Made by a program: the position numbers and the translations under genes. The notes below the pieces were generated by a model that ran no database searches, was not told the DNA's origin, and worked only from the letters and a program-made list of their open reading frames with translations. Positions 19,220-30,719 of a stretch of 64,000 nt of DNA are shown piece after piece; within the stretch, counting starts at the first letter, position 1; the number at the start of each line of letters is the position of its first letter. The stretch is from Daucus carota subsp. sativus (Eukaryota > Streptophyta > Magnoliopsida > Apiales > Apiaceae): contig NC_030384.2 of NCBI RefSeq assembly GCF_001625215.2, positions 29,128,527 through 29,192,526 on the forward strand, written 5' to 3'.

Positions 19220-20080
19220 TTAAATGTTACCGTTTTGTGTTCCATCAAAACATTAAAAACGTTAGTTGATTGTATTTATTTCGTATTTTCCTTTAAAAAA
19301 CACATAAAATACAATTGATATTCGTATTTTTTCTTTGTGTTCTCGAGTCCTTGAAGATTAAACAACTTTTTGATCATGTTGTCGGTGTTCGTTTTAAAAG
19401 TATGAGTAACCAAATCAAAACTTGAGACGAGCTATGTCTATTTTAATCATCAATTTCACGATACAATATCCTTTGAAAACCAAAATGACTACCAGTTCGG
19501 AATACTCCTTGTCGTCACGACGGCGGAACCGATGCCACTGTTACTGATTAAATCATCGCCGCCGCCTCCGCTATCTAACCATGTCGTTGCAGCTTCTTTC
19601 TTCTCTGTCCATTCCTTACTCACCAAACGCGGCATCACCACCCCTCAATCCACACTCCGATCGATTCCACAAACCCCCCGACAGTCTCCACCCCCATCAC
19701 CGCAAACCCCAATCCACAATACACACATATATGCACGCAGAGATGTAAACATAATATCAAATTAGCTCGTGCTTCGGTTATATGTCAAAATTTCAATTTT
19801 CAACCAAAATAGCTCGTGCTCTGGTTTTCAAAGGATGTTGTATCGTGAAATTGATGATCAAAATAGATAGAGCTCGTTTCAAGTTCCGATTTGGTTACTC
19901 GTACTCTTAAAACGGACACAGGCAACATGATTAAAAAGTTGTTTCATTTTCAAGAACTCAAGAACACAAAGAAAAAATACAGATATCAGTTGTATTTTAT
20001 GTGTTTTTTTAAAGGAAAATACGAAATAAATACGGTCAATCAACGTTTTTAACGTTTCGATGGACGGAATGGTAGTATCG
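19220..20080. mobile_element. long inverted-repeat element with GC-rich captured core
   Basis: Left arm about 19220-19482 and right arm about 19822-20080 are inverted copies of some 260 bp (CCTTTGAAAACCA at the inner left edge, TGGTTTTCAAAGG at the inner right). The 340-bp core, about 19500-19765, is much richer in G+C than its surroundings and reads as proline/serine-rich. Long arms around a gene-like core resemble a Pack-MULE or foldback element, but no target duplication was found. The element abuts a Helitron fragment on its right. A transcript would fold into a long hairpin. Confidence 0.6.
19532..19765 (+). pseudogene. proline-rich captured gene fragment (77 codons)
   Basis: Open frame with PPPPLSNHVVAASFF and RQSPPPSPQTPIH segments, in the core of the inverted-repeat element. 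Base composition (CCGCCGCCTCCG, CACCCCCATCACCG) is unlike the flanks and like dicot 5' coding exons. The parent gene is not recognised. A functional protein is doubtful. Confidence 0.3.
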
Positions 20081-20100
20081 TTAACGGATCGTAAACTGTC

Positions 20101-21532
20101 TTTTTTAGTTTCGGATATATTGGAAGAAAGTTTCAGAATCTGATTTTGTTTCAGATTATGGGAAAATAGATTTTTTTGCCACCCAACTTATTATTTGTTT
20201 AGAAACCTACCACTGAACTATAATTTTTTTCTTTTTTGCCACTAATGTTAGGTTCGGATTTTTTTTTTGTCACTAACGTTAGGTTCGGATTTGATTATTA
20301 ACACTATGTTATTCTTTTTAGAGTTAATTGCATTTGGCACCCCTTCGATTTCAGCATGTTGCACATTGCACCTAATAGTTTTGGAATAAACACTATGCAG
20401 CCCCTTATTTTTAACCTGTAGACACTTTCCACCCTTTCCGTCATCTTCTGCCGTTACCGTTAACTTTTGAAGGGACATTTTGGGAAATTTTATTATATTT
20501 AATTAAAATCAGACCTTTATTTAAATTTTCCGACCATATAAATGATATTTTTCGGAAATCTATTTTTCGATAGTCTGCAATATAATAGTGACCTGTCTAT
20601 ATCTTTATATGTAGTACTCCATATGTGTCCTAAGTAGTTTATCTTAGAGGACGAGAGTACGGATTTTTTTACTCAGAAAGGAAATCTCAAAATTAACTTA
20701 TGGAACTATATTTATAAAAAGTGAGAACCTTAAAATACGTGACAAGTAGTGGTAAAAAAACTATAAAGTCAAGTGATACTATGGGGCCGTTTGGGTGAGC
20801 TTAAAATAAGTGTTTTTTGCTTAAAATAAAAAAGTGAACTAGAAGTCAGAAGCAAGTTAAGACTTAAAATGTGGTCAGCCAAACACCACCTATATATTTG
20901 TGGAGTCTTAAAATAATTCATAAAACTAAATTTTTTAGGTTCTTAAAATGCCTGTTAAACTCTCGTACTTTAAGGCATATAGATGACTGTATATAATGTT
21001 ATAGACACATATCATATCACCATAATATTGCAGACTACCACTATGTTTTTATATTGCTAAAAAAATAACATATTGTTAATAATCAAATCAAAACGTAACG
21101 TTAGTGACAAAAAAAAAATCCAACGTTTTTTTAAGGGAAAAAAACCAACATTAAATTTTATTCAGAAAAAATAAATAAAATAATTTTTGAAATTTTTTGG
21201 AGTCTCAAAATGCGTGTCCAACTCTCGTCCTCCAAGGTAAACTACCTAGGACACTACATAAAGATATAGACACATATCAGATCGCCATTATATTGCAGAA
21301 TAACACTATATTTTAATAATACTAAAAAAATAACATAGTGTTAATAATCAAATCCGAACCTAACTTTAGTGACAAAAAAAAGTCCGAACCTAACATTAGT
21401 GACAAAAAAGAAAAAAGTTATAGTTCAGTGGTAGGTTTCTAAACAAATAATAAGTTGGGTGGTAAAAAAATCTATTTTCCCTCAGATTATTTATGGAATA
21501 TAGTAGCTTGAATGTTTTAATCTGATTTTGTT
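20101..21532 (+). mobile_element. Helitron fragment interrupted by a Mutator-like element
   Basis: 20101-20159 and 21482-21532 join to give Helitron interior (TTAGTTTCGGATATATTGG ... TTTATGGAATATAGTAGC), as at 50920-51010. The 5' part is lost at the inverted-repeat element. The fragment runs into a second Helitron start at 21533. Confidence 0.65.
20160..21481. mobile_element. non-autonomous Mutator-like element, 1322 bp
   Basis: Terminal inverted repeats of about 155 bp (GGGAAAATAGATTTTTTTGC ... and its complement at 21462-21481) are flanked by the exact 9-bp target duplication TCAGATTAT (20151-20159 and 21482-21490). The 9-bp duplication is diagnostic of Mutator-like elements. The interior holds further inverted copies (about 20520-20690 against 21190-21330), a direct copy at 20940-21110, and a GGGGCCGTTTGGG element piece at about 20782-20910. 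No transposase was seen. Confidence 0.85.
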
Positions 21533-22796
21533 TCTATATAAAAGAGAAGCGAGAGGCGTGTATGTGGCGCCTCTCACATCGCTCCGTTTGATTTATCTAA
21601 TTTTCTGAAATTTTTGGATAAAAAATATCAAAAATTAAAATTACCTTTTTAGTTTTGGATATATTAGAAGCAAGTTTCAGGATCCAATTTTGTTTTAGAT
21701 TATTTATGGAATATAGCAGTTTGGAAGTTTTATTCTGATTTTGTTTCAGATTATTTAATTATGAGAAAGAGTAGCACACAAGTCTCTCTGCACCTATAAA
21801 TATCCATATAGGTTGTAGGGTTTTGGATCATCTAAACACAACCTACTCTCCCTCAATACCACAACCCTACTTCTCTTTGGTGATAGAATTCTCTTGATCC
21901 TACCTCTCTCTGGTGATAGTTCTCTTGATCGATTTTTAACTCGGTGGTACCGTTTTTCTGCAATGATAAGTGAAGGCTGTTTATACAGTATTAAAAAGAT
22001 AAATGTTGTTGCAAGTAAAGGTAGTTATAGACCGCTATGTGGGAGTCAACAAATTCAAATACAGGAAAAGAATATAGTCTTGATATGATATTGATGGATG
22101 ATACGAATAAATTGACTATTAGTGATGTATGTTTTTTAGTTATTCTATTATAATATTTGTTTTGTTCATCGGACATGTTTGTTGTTAATTTTTATATGAT
22201 TTACTTTGTACACAGGAAAATATTATTCATGCATTATTTGTTTGCTCCGTTAAAACAACTTTTAAGTGAAGACTATTCATATAATATTAAAAAATAAAAA
22301 TTGTTACAAGTAAGGGTAATTATACTTTCAAAAAAAAAGTAAGGGTAATTATAGACCGCTATCTCACGGATTTAAGTTAAAGGTTGTTACAAGTAAGTAT
22401 AATTATAGACCGCTATCTCACGGATTTAAGTTAGATGTTTTTGTGCATCCAATCCAAAAAAATTCGAGGAATGTGACAATGTAAGAACATGATTACTTTT
22501 AAAAAAAACACAAATAAAATTAAGATTCGTCGTGCTTTAAATTGTTAATTACGTGTAGAAATTTATTTTCATTTTTTCACCATGAATTATAGTCCGATTT
22601 TGCAATTTTATATATTAGTATTGGTATTATATCAAAAATTTTATAAATATAAAATTTATTTTATCCAGCAAATATTAATTTTTAATCATTAATATACTTT
22701 TTATAAACAGCCACAAAATTATTGCATTCTACAAATATTGATATTAATCATTAATATAATTTTTATAGACCGCCGCAACGCGCGTTTATCAACTAG
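21533..22796 (+). mobile_element. non-autonomous Helitron, 1264 bp
   Basis: Starts TCTATATAAAAGAGAAGCGAG and ends with GC-rich CCGCCGCAACGCGCG, eight bases, then CTAG followed by T. The interior matches the copies at 3032-18497 (minus) and 50765-51955. No Rep/helicase coding is present. The short frames within it are repeat-derived. Confidence 0.8.
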
Positions 22797-23701
22797 TTTC
22801 AATTATAGTACAAATTAGCATGTAAATATATTTTTTTCCCAAAATTTTGATCTCTACTCGATATATGATTAGATTACATGAAAATTTGTTCTAATTATGT
22901 TATTTCTAATTAAATATTATAGTAGCTAGTTTAAATGAATTTGCTAAAAATATATATATAATTATGTCAATTATATATATGTTCTTTAATGAAATATTTT
23001 ATATTTGTTGATAAATATGTCACGTGTTTTTATGTCATGAAATCAATATGAGAGAATTCTTTTTTACCGGCTAAATTACCTAACATTAAGGTACGTATCA
23101 TCTTAATAATAAACCTTTTTAAAGAAAACAGTGATCCGGGCTCAAGCCCTCCTAACCTAACCCGTCCATGGTGTCATCATGCAAATAATTGGAGGGTTTT
23201 TTTTGGCTGATTTTAAAATTATGTGATTCAACATAAATTAATATGAAAGAATTAGGAGAAATATTTTTTTGATAATGAGTTAATAAAAATATAAGAAAAA
23301 TGAAAATGATTTATAACTACAAGAAATAATTTTTTTATTCTATTATAATTTTAACCAATTTCTCATTTATTAATTACATAAATAAACATTTTTTTAAGTC
23401 GAAAATTACTTAAAACCGTTTTCTGCTTTGTAATAATACTGATTTGCTGAACAAACTTTATGAGTACAGTACTACTGATTACTGGTTGTTAATGAACTGA
23501 TTAGAGTCAGTTTATGGTTTTATAGTCAAATTTAGCATTGTGAATGAAGATTAATGTTGAATGAAACTGATGTATGTGGTTGATTAGTTGCTGGTTAGTT
23601 GGCGGTTTTATTATTATTAATGAACTGGATTAGTGCAGTGCAACTGCAAGGATGTTACTTGGATAGGATCACAGGAATCTAGTTACCATAGTTATTAAGT
23701 A
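22797..23701. other. intergenic, no gene recognised
   Basis: AT-rich sequence with short simple repeats. No open frame, terminal repeat or RNA gene was seen. Confidence 0.5.
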
Positions 23702-23936
23702 CTCCCTCCGTTCTTAAATATCTGTTTTTTGATTTTTTGGCACGCATGTTAAAGTGCTTTGACTATATAGTTAAAAAGATTATTTTTGAATTTTTTTTTT
23801 CCCGAATAAAAATATTATATCAATACTTTTATTCACAAAAAGAAATATTTAAAAATAACATTTCTAGCTATGTGGTCAAAGCACCTTAAAATGTGTGCTA
23901 AAAAGTCAAAAGGCAGATATTTAGGAACGGAGGGAG
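23702..23936. mobile_element. Stowaway MITE, 235 bp
   Basis: Terminal CTCCCTCCGTTC and its complement GAACGGAGGGAG, flanked by TA on both sides (23700-23701, 23937-23938). The arms stay complementary well inward. Confidence 0.92.
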
Positions 23937-24623
23937 TAGTAGTAATTCTTTGAATAAATTTAATCTTTCTTGTTTCAATTAAGTATTATTTTCTTTTGGT
24001 TTCAAAAAAAAAGTATTATTTTCTTTATTTTTGATACTATTCTCGTTTCAATTAAAAATTATCTTCATTATTTTCGATATTATTCAGATCCTCATTCTCG
24101 ATTTTTCGTTGTCACTAATGATAGAAAAAATATCTAAAATATATTAAACTAGAGTTTAAAACACATGGAGGAAAACAAAAATCCAAAGTGCAATAAATCA
24201 TTTTGAGACAACAATATGCATAAGGAAATTTTATTACATGAGTATTGCATAAGTGAAGATACTATTTAAATTAATAATTTAATTTTGTTCAATATCATAG
24301 AAATAGTATATTTCTCTTGATAAATGATCTAGCTTAATGATTAAATAATTCTGATTCCCCTCATCATGGTATACCTGGATTATTTTACACTTTTTATTTA
24401 TTTTTATTTTTTTGAAATAAATTGATTTTACTAATTAAACGTCATATAGTTCTCAATTCTCATGCATGTTTAAATCATATATTTTTTATTTTTTTTACCA
24501 GAAAAGGATGATTTTGTTAAACTCACAAATCCATCAACAATACATGAATAAAATCAGGGGAGGCATCCCCATACTTAAGAACAATCAGCTAAAGACTTGA
24601 GTATCTCGTTAAGAAGTGAGGTA

Positions 24624-24873
24624 CTCCCTCCGTTTCAAATTAGATGTCCACTTTAAAAAAATCACACAGTTTAAGAAAAGTGTTTGTTTACAAATTAATT
24701 GCATTAAATGATCAAAATATGTGGAGTGTGATTGATCTAGGAAATATAAATAAGAGATATGTGGAGTAGAATTGACTTTGGAAATATACATTTGCATTGA
24801 AAGTTGATGTAGACAAGTAATTTGAAACAAAATTTTTTCTTAAAAGTGGACATGTAAATTGAAACGGAGGGAG
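24624..24873. mobile_element. Stowaway MITE, 250 bp
   Basis: CTCCCTCCGTTTCAA start, TTGAAACGGAGGGAG end, TA duplication at 24622-24623 and 24874-24875. Confidence 0.92.
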
Positions 24874-24899
24874 TATCATGTTCCCAGACCGTTTAACAA

Positions 24900-25078
24900 A
24901 TTTTAAAGTAGAGGCTATCGGAATCCGGGAAGCATTGAGTTGGGTGAAGTCGAAGGATTGGACAACAGTACGTGATCATAGAATCTGATTGTCTAGGAGC
25001 AATACAGGCCATCAGATGCTCATCTGCGAATCTGTCTTCTCTAGGACGGGTAATAGATGAATGTAAAAATCTACTTGT
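24900..25078 (+). pseudogene. RNase H-like (RVT_3) fragment with frameshift
   Basis: One frame reads VEAIGIREALSWVKSKDWTT. After an apparent one-base insertion near 24971 the next frame continues VIIESDCLGAIQAIRCS and then GRVIDECKNLL. The ESD...A motif and preceding EA(I/L)..REAL helix are typical of the RNase H-like domain at the end of plant LINEs and in related single-copy proteins. No RT or endonuclease is nearby, so it is a dead fragment. Confidence 0.6.
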
Positions 25079-25194
25079 TTAAATCATATATTTATTCCAA
25101 ATAAAAAGCACAACATATTATAACACCTTGTGCCATCCATTTTAAAATGCTAATTAAAAGATATATCCAAATTTAAATGTAATTTTCTAGAAAT

Positions 25195-25946
25195 GGCCTG
25201 GCTCTACTTTTTCTTTAAAAGAAAAAAAACATCATCCATGAATAAGGGGGTTTAATCTATCATTCCATGAACAAGGGGTTTTGATGCTTGGCTAAGTTCA
25301 TTCAACAAATCCCTTGCAGCTAATATAGCATGCTGGCATTGAAATTTTGACTACTGAAGGGTAGAAAACAACTTTAGAACCAATACAAGATGTCACAGAA
25401 AACAGAATGAAAATAGCCGATTTTTCTGTAGTGATTCACTGTGAACACACAAGTACAAAGGAGAATGAAATCTAGGTAGTAACATCTTACAGAGGTTTAA
25501 TTCGAAAACTTTATGTTTTTTCATCTAGTGCATTCATCTGGTGATGATTTAGCTTTCTTTTATAGTTTTTCCGATTTACAGTTTTCTGGTGCAATTAAAA
25601 TAGCCTACGGTTGCTTTTTAGCTATAAATTAAAGTCCAAAATGTCTGTTTTGTTTAGTTAAATTTTTGCAATCACTAGCTAGTTGTAATTTCCAAGATAA
25701 TTAGGGAATAAACACCATGGATCATAGTTCAATATCATCACTCTAGAATGCTTTACATGGTTATGAGATGTTGATCGACCACCACAACTTTATTGAGGGA
25801 ACATTACTAGAGCCTCCCAGTTCATATTACATCATAAACACAACTATGTATAATGTAGAGAAAGGAACATATAGATAATCTTGGCACATATAGCAGCTTG
25901 TACCATAAAATCCACGCCTCTAAAGCATGTGTCGATTGAACTGCTC
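25195..25946. other. 3' flank of the first LTP unit
   Basis: No gene. This is the 3' side of a duplicated block: 25480-25946 follows 29620-30130 closely and 27950-28463 more loosely. Relative to the third unit it lacks the part matching 29454-29610. Confidence 0.6.
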
Positions 25947-26429
25947 TCACTGCACCCTGCAAAACACACATGTGTAAAATTTAAACATGTTAAAATGTAC
26001 CCTTGAATAATAATAGATGATAACATAATTGCGTAGGAATTAGGTAAGGGAGGGTAATTACTTGGAACAGTCGGTGCCAGGGCTGATCTTATAAGGAATG
26101 CTGATTCCGCACTTTCCAGGGAGCCCAGCTGCCAAGCCATAGTTGATACCCTTGATGCTCCCAGACACGGATTTGAGGCAAGTGCATGCTTGTTTCCTGT
26201 CCAGTGGAGTCTTAGCCATACCGTTCAGACTTTTGACCCCGCTGCAACACCCTGGTGGCAAAACACCGCCCATCTTCAGGTAATTCATGCACTGACTTAG
26301 TGAGCTTGTCACTTGTCCACAGGTCAGTCCCTCTACTGCATCAGGTGCACTCAAGCTCAATAGTGCCACCAGACCGATAATTGCCAGAGCTGCCTTGGAA
26401 ACTGTCATGCTTGCCATAGTTTGAAACAA
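25947..26429 (-). CDS. non-specific lipid-transfer protein type 1 (copy 1)
   Basis: Two exons: 26062-26429 and 25947-25956, with a GT/AG intron of 105 bp; the split codon is AA|G and the end reads DCSKVQ. The product is about 125 residues: a hydrophobic signal peptide (about 1-33), then the eight-cysteine pattern C-C-CC-CxC-C-C (TCGQV, QCMNY, GCCSG, ACTC, KCG, DCS). The family is secreted to the apoplast and cell wall, binds acyl lipids and contributes to cuticle and defence. The late phase-2 intron just before the stop is typical of nsLTP1. A second in-frame Met, four residues in, could be the start. The copy at 30131-30623 differs by few residues. Confidence 0.93.
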
Positions 26430-26517
26430 ACTTTCTCAAGATCTTCTGAAAAGCTATATGAGTACACTAATGCTGATCACTAGTTGGCTTATGAACTCAC
26501 AAGAGTGTAGAATACAC

Positions 26518-26525
26518 CTTTTATA
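26518..26525 (-). promoter_or_regulatory. TATA box of LTP copy 1
   Basis: Minus strand TATAAAAG about 90 bp before the ATG. It is conserved at 30712-30719 before the other intact copy. Confidence 0.6.
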
Positions 26526-26950
26526 GCGAAATTAAGTGGCCTAATGGAGATTAATTTTGAAACTGATGTAAGTAGTTGATTAGTTGGGAGTTGTAGAATT
26601 AATGAATTGTGTGTTGTCACTTACATATCAACACAACAATGAATTCGTTTGTTTCCTCTTCATTTTACACCTACACAAAATGAACATAGTATATGTGGCG
26701 TTTTACGTAGTGACATTCCACCGGCTAGCTAGAATCAAGACAGTGTTAAGAAACAGAGGATGAACAGACATTTATCTACCAAATTAATAACGACTAGTAC
26801 TCTTGCCCAATAACAGAGAAACACAATTGCGAGGTTGGATTCGTATCTTTCTAAATAAGTGTACTTTCATTCTCGTATGATATCTAGCAGATAGTAGTAC
26901 TAGATACTGCTAACTCTGGTGGAAAGTGTCAAATTTTGCTAATAGAAATG

Positions 26951-27337
26951 AGAATTAATTGCAAAACGCATCCCTGTGGTATGGCTCAATTACACTTTAT
27001 TACCAAAACTTTAGATAATTGCACAACGCGTCTTTTAATATATTTTAGCGCCACGTGTTTGAATCGTTTAGCCCATTTTCATCTATTTTGACCTATCATT
27101 ATGTCAAAATAAAAGGGTAAAATAGACTTAAGAATCTACAACATTATATTTTAGTTAATTCTTAAGTCTATTTCACTTTTAATTCACACGGTGATAGGTC
27201 AAAATAGACAAAATGGATCAAAAGGTTTCAAATGTGGCGTCAAGACATTTTAAGGGATGCGTTGTGAAATTATATAAAGTTTAGGTGAAAATGTGCAATT
27301 GACTCAAACTAAAGGAATGTATTTTGCAATTAACTCT
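26951..27337. mobile_element. palindromic MITE, 387 bp, inserted after LTP duplication
   Basis: Ends AGAATTAATTGCAAAACGCAT and, in complement, AGAGTTAATTGCAAAATACAT. The centre is also self-complementary (TTTTGACCTATCA against TGATAGGTCAAAA). The matching site in the other LTP unit, about 31142, has no insert, so it is an empty-site pair. The superfamily is not assigned. Confidence 0.75.
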
Positions 27338-27520
27338 AAAAAAAAATATATTTGATCTTTTTTAACTGTTGCTTATTTCCGGTGTGAAATGCTTTAATAT
27401 ATCCACTGTGAAAACGGGATAAGGTGTGAGTTCTGTAAGTGCTGGATTTGTATTGAAGGAGTTGTGTTATTGAAATGCAAGTAGCTGTAGCATAACAACC
27501 CGTGCAATTCTGCTTTACTT

Positions 27521-27945
27521 GACCCGTTAGTGTAAATAAGTATGAAGTACTTTTAAGAAGTCTTGAGAATAAAGTTGAAAGTAGAAAATGCTAGCTTTTC
27601 TTTACAACTTATGATTCTTTTCTAAACACTTTGATAACTTATAATTATTAATTTACTTCTCACTTCTACCTTTTTTAAGCTAAACCAAACAGCCTCTACA
27701 GAAAATCTTTCGAGGAGCTACTAGCAAGGTAATTACAAGGCCGTTTGGGCAAGTTTAAAAATAGTGACTTTTTGTTTGAAATAAAGAAGTAGATAAGTTA
27801 ATAAAGTGTTGGAAAAAGAAGTAGAAAGGTCTGAGAGAAAATTTAGCATTTCCAACTTCTTAAAAGTACTTCTGTTTATTTACACAAACGGGTCAAGAAA
27901 AACATAAACCCGAAGCAGCTTATACTTCTCTTTAACAAACGGGCG
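27521..27945. repeat. two fragments of the CCGTTTGG inverted-repeat family
   Basis: 27521-27700 (TTGACCCGTTAGTGTAAATAAG to AACCAAACAGCC) and 27741-27945 (GGCCGTTTGGGCAAG to ACAAACGGGC) belong to the family seen at 35457-35705, 42801-43015 and 43215-43448. Non-coding. Confidence 0.55.
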
Positions 27946-28463
27946 CACATCTTGCAGAGGTTTCATTCAAAAACTTTTTCTTTTTTATTTTTATGTAGTG
28001 CATTCATGGTGATGATTTAGCTTTCTTTTATAGTTTTTTCGATTTACAGTTTTCTGCTGCAATTGCAGAGCTACCTAAAATAGCCCACGATTGCTTTTTA
28101 GTTATAAATTAAATTACAAAATGTCTTTTTTGTTTAGTTAAATTTTTTCAATCACTAGCTAGTGGTAATCTCCAGTAGATGTAATTTACTTGCTTTGAAG
28201 AAAATTAGGGTATAAACAGCATGGATCATAGTTCAATATCATCACCCTGCAAAGGTTTACATGGTTATGAGATGTCGATCCACCACCACAACTTTATTGA
28301 GGGAACATTACTAGAGCCTCCTTATCCCATTTCATATTACATCATAAACACAACTATGTATAATGTAGAAAAAGGAACATATAGATAAACTTGGCACATA
28401 TAGCAGCTTGTACCATAAAATCCGCGCCTCTAAACTCTAAAGCATGCATCGATTGAACTGCTC

Positions 28464-28792
28464 TAACTGCACCCTGCAAAACACATATGTGTAAAATTCA
28501 AACATTTTAAAATGTACCCTTGAATAATAATAGATGATAACATAATTGTGTAGGAATTAGGTAAGGGAGGCATTTATAATTACTTAGAACAGTCTTGCCA
28601 GGGCTGATCTTATAAGGAATGCTGACTCCGCACTTTCCAGGAAGCCCAGCTGCCAAACCATAGTTGATGCCCTTGATGCTCCCGAACACGGATTTGAGGC
28701 AAGTGCATGCTTGTTTCCTGTCCACCGGAGTCTTGGCCATACCGTTCAGACTTCTGACCCCGCTGCAACACCCTGGTGGCTGGTGGCAAAAC
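28464..28792 (-). pseudogene. broken lipid-transfer protein copy 2
   Basis: Homologous to the intact copies from the CC region to the last codons, but damaged: the signal peptide and first two cysteines are missing beyond 28792; a repeated GCCACCA segment shifts the frame near 28780; one base is lost in the GGCACCGACTG region near 28598, which destroys the last cysteine; and the exon-2 stop TGA is TTA. The intron borders are still recognisable (exon 2 relic at 28464-28473). Sequence to the right of 28792 is transposon-like with TTGGGCCGTTTG motifs. Confidence 0.85.
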
Positions 28793-29250
28793 TATTGATC
28801 ATTGGATCTTTTTAGTAGTTATAACTTTGGGCCGTTTGCTTTGGGAATAACTACTACTATAACTACTTTGGGCCGTTTGTTTTGAGAAGTGAGCTTAAAA
28901 TGGAAAGAAACATACTCTATTTGATTATAAGTGATAAGTTAACTAGATTTAGAAGTTATTAAAAGTGTTTTGAATAACTTTTACTTAGAAGTGTTGGTAA
29001 TTTAAATTTATAGATTAGAAAAAAATTCAAATTATTAAAATAAAAAATTTTTATTAATAAATAAAGTTTATTATATATTAAATTTTAATATATTCATGAT
29101 AAAATGCAAGCTCAAGAAAGCTACTAACATTTTTAACTTCCTAACTTACAAACTTAAAAGAAGCACTTCAGGCTTCTTTTGTCAAATGCTACGTAGAAAG
29201 TAGAAGCAATGCTGAAAGAAGTTATGAATTAGTTATTTTAAGTGTCGCCA
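28793..29250. repeat. transposon-derived filler that replaced the LTP 5' half
   Basis: Contains TTTGGGCCGTTTGCTTTGGG and TTTGGGCCGTTTGTTTTGAG in direct order, then AT-rich DNA with AAGAAGCACTTCAGGCTTC. It fits the CCGTTTGG inverted-repeat family. No coding sequence was seen. Confidence 0.45.
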
Positions 29251-30130
29251 AGCACCCACTTTTCCTTCAAAGAAAAAATATATTATCCCATGAATAAGGG
29301 GGTTTGTTTGACACAAGCTCATTCAACAAATCCTATGATGGACTGCCTTCGTAACAGAACGATATTATCTACGTTTGTTTCAGAAGAAATTAGAATGAAA
29401 TTACCCGTTTTTCCTGTAGTCAAGACACGAGGTACAAAGCAGAATGAAAGCTCGACTCTGCCACTCAACTGACTATTAACTATGCAATCGTAAAGGTCTA
29501 CTTCTACTTCTATCCATAACATTTGTTATATGTTTTATGATAAAGCGTTCTTGCAGCATTCAACATTATATAAAATCTTTCGAGGAGCTACAACACTACA
29601 ACAGTCTACTAGCTAGGTAGTAACATCTTACAGAGCTTCAATTCGAAAACTTTATTTTTTTTTTCATCAAGTGCATTCATCTGGTGATGATTTAGCATTC
29701 TTTTTATAGTTTTTCGATTTACAGTTTTCTGGTACAATTGCAGAGCTACCACTAAAATAGCCCAAGATTACTTTTTAGGTATAAATTAAAGAACAAAATG
29801 TCTGTTTTGTTTAGTTAAATTTTTGCAACTAGCTAGTTGTAATCTCCAATAGATGTAATTTACTTGCTTTGAAGAAAATTAGGGCATAAACACCATGGAT
29901 CATAGTTCAATATCATCACTCTAGAAAGTTTTACATAATTATGATATGTCAATCGACCACCACAACTTTATTGATGAAACATTACTAGAGCCTTCTTATC
30001 CCAGTGCATTTTACATCATAAACACAACTATGTATAATATAGAGAAAGGAACATATAGATAAACTTGGCACATATAGCAGCTTGTACCATAAAATCTGCG
30101 CCTCTAAAGCACGCGTTGATTGAACTGCTC
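29251..30130. other. 3' flank of the third LTP unit
   Basis: Duplicate of the flank at about 25210-25946, with the 29437-29590 stretch that also matches 381-528. No gene was seen. Confidence 0.55.
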
Positions 30131-30623
30131 TCACTGCACCCTGCAAAACACATATGTGTGGTATTTAAACATGTTAAAATCCAACTAACTAACAGTTGCA
30201 CATAATATATACCCTTGCAAAATAAAAGATGATAACATAATTGCGTAATAATTACTTAGAACAGTCGGTGCCAGGGCTGATCTTATAAGGAATGCTGATT
30301 CCGCACTTTCCAGGGAGCCCAGCTGCCAAACCATAGTTGATGCCTTTGATGCTCCCGGACACGGATTTGAGGCAACTGCATGCTTGTTTCCTGTCCAGCG
30401 GAGTCTTAGCCATACCGTTCAGACTTTTGACCCCGCTGCAACACCCTGGTGGCAAAACACCGCCCATCTTCAGGTAGTTCATGCACTGAGATAGTGAGCT
30501 TGTCACTTGTCCACAGGTCAGTCCTTCTACTGCATCAGGCGCACTCAAGCTCAATAGTGCCACCAGGCAGATAATTGCCACAGTCACCTTGGAAACTGTC
30601 ATGGTTGCCATAGTTTGAAACAA
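30131..30623 (-). CDS. non-specific lipid-transfer protein type 1 (copy 3)
   Basis: Two exons: 30256-30623 and 30131-30140, with a 115-bp GT/AG intron; the end reads DCSKVQ as in copy 1. About 125 residues with signal peptide and all eight cysteines (here ACSC in the CxC motif). It differs from copy 1 mainly in the signal peptide (KVTVAIICL against KAALAIIGL). Promoter and flanks are also duplicated, with a TATA box at 30712-30719. Expected to be secreted and lipid-binding; expression may overlap copy 1. Confidence 0.93.
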
Positions 30624-30711
30624 ACTTTCTCAAGATCTTCAAAAAAGCTTTTTAAGTACACTAATGCTGATCACTAGTTGGCTTATGAACTCACAAGAGT
30701 ATAGATTACGC

Positions 30712-30719
30712 CTTTTATA
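30712..30719 (-). promoter_or_regulatory. TATA box of LTP copy 3
   Basis: Minus strand TATAAAAG about 90 bp before the ATG, at the same place as in copy 1. Confidence 0.6.
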
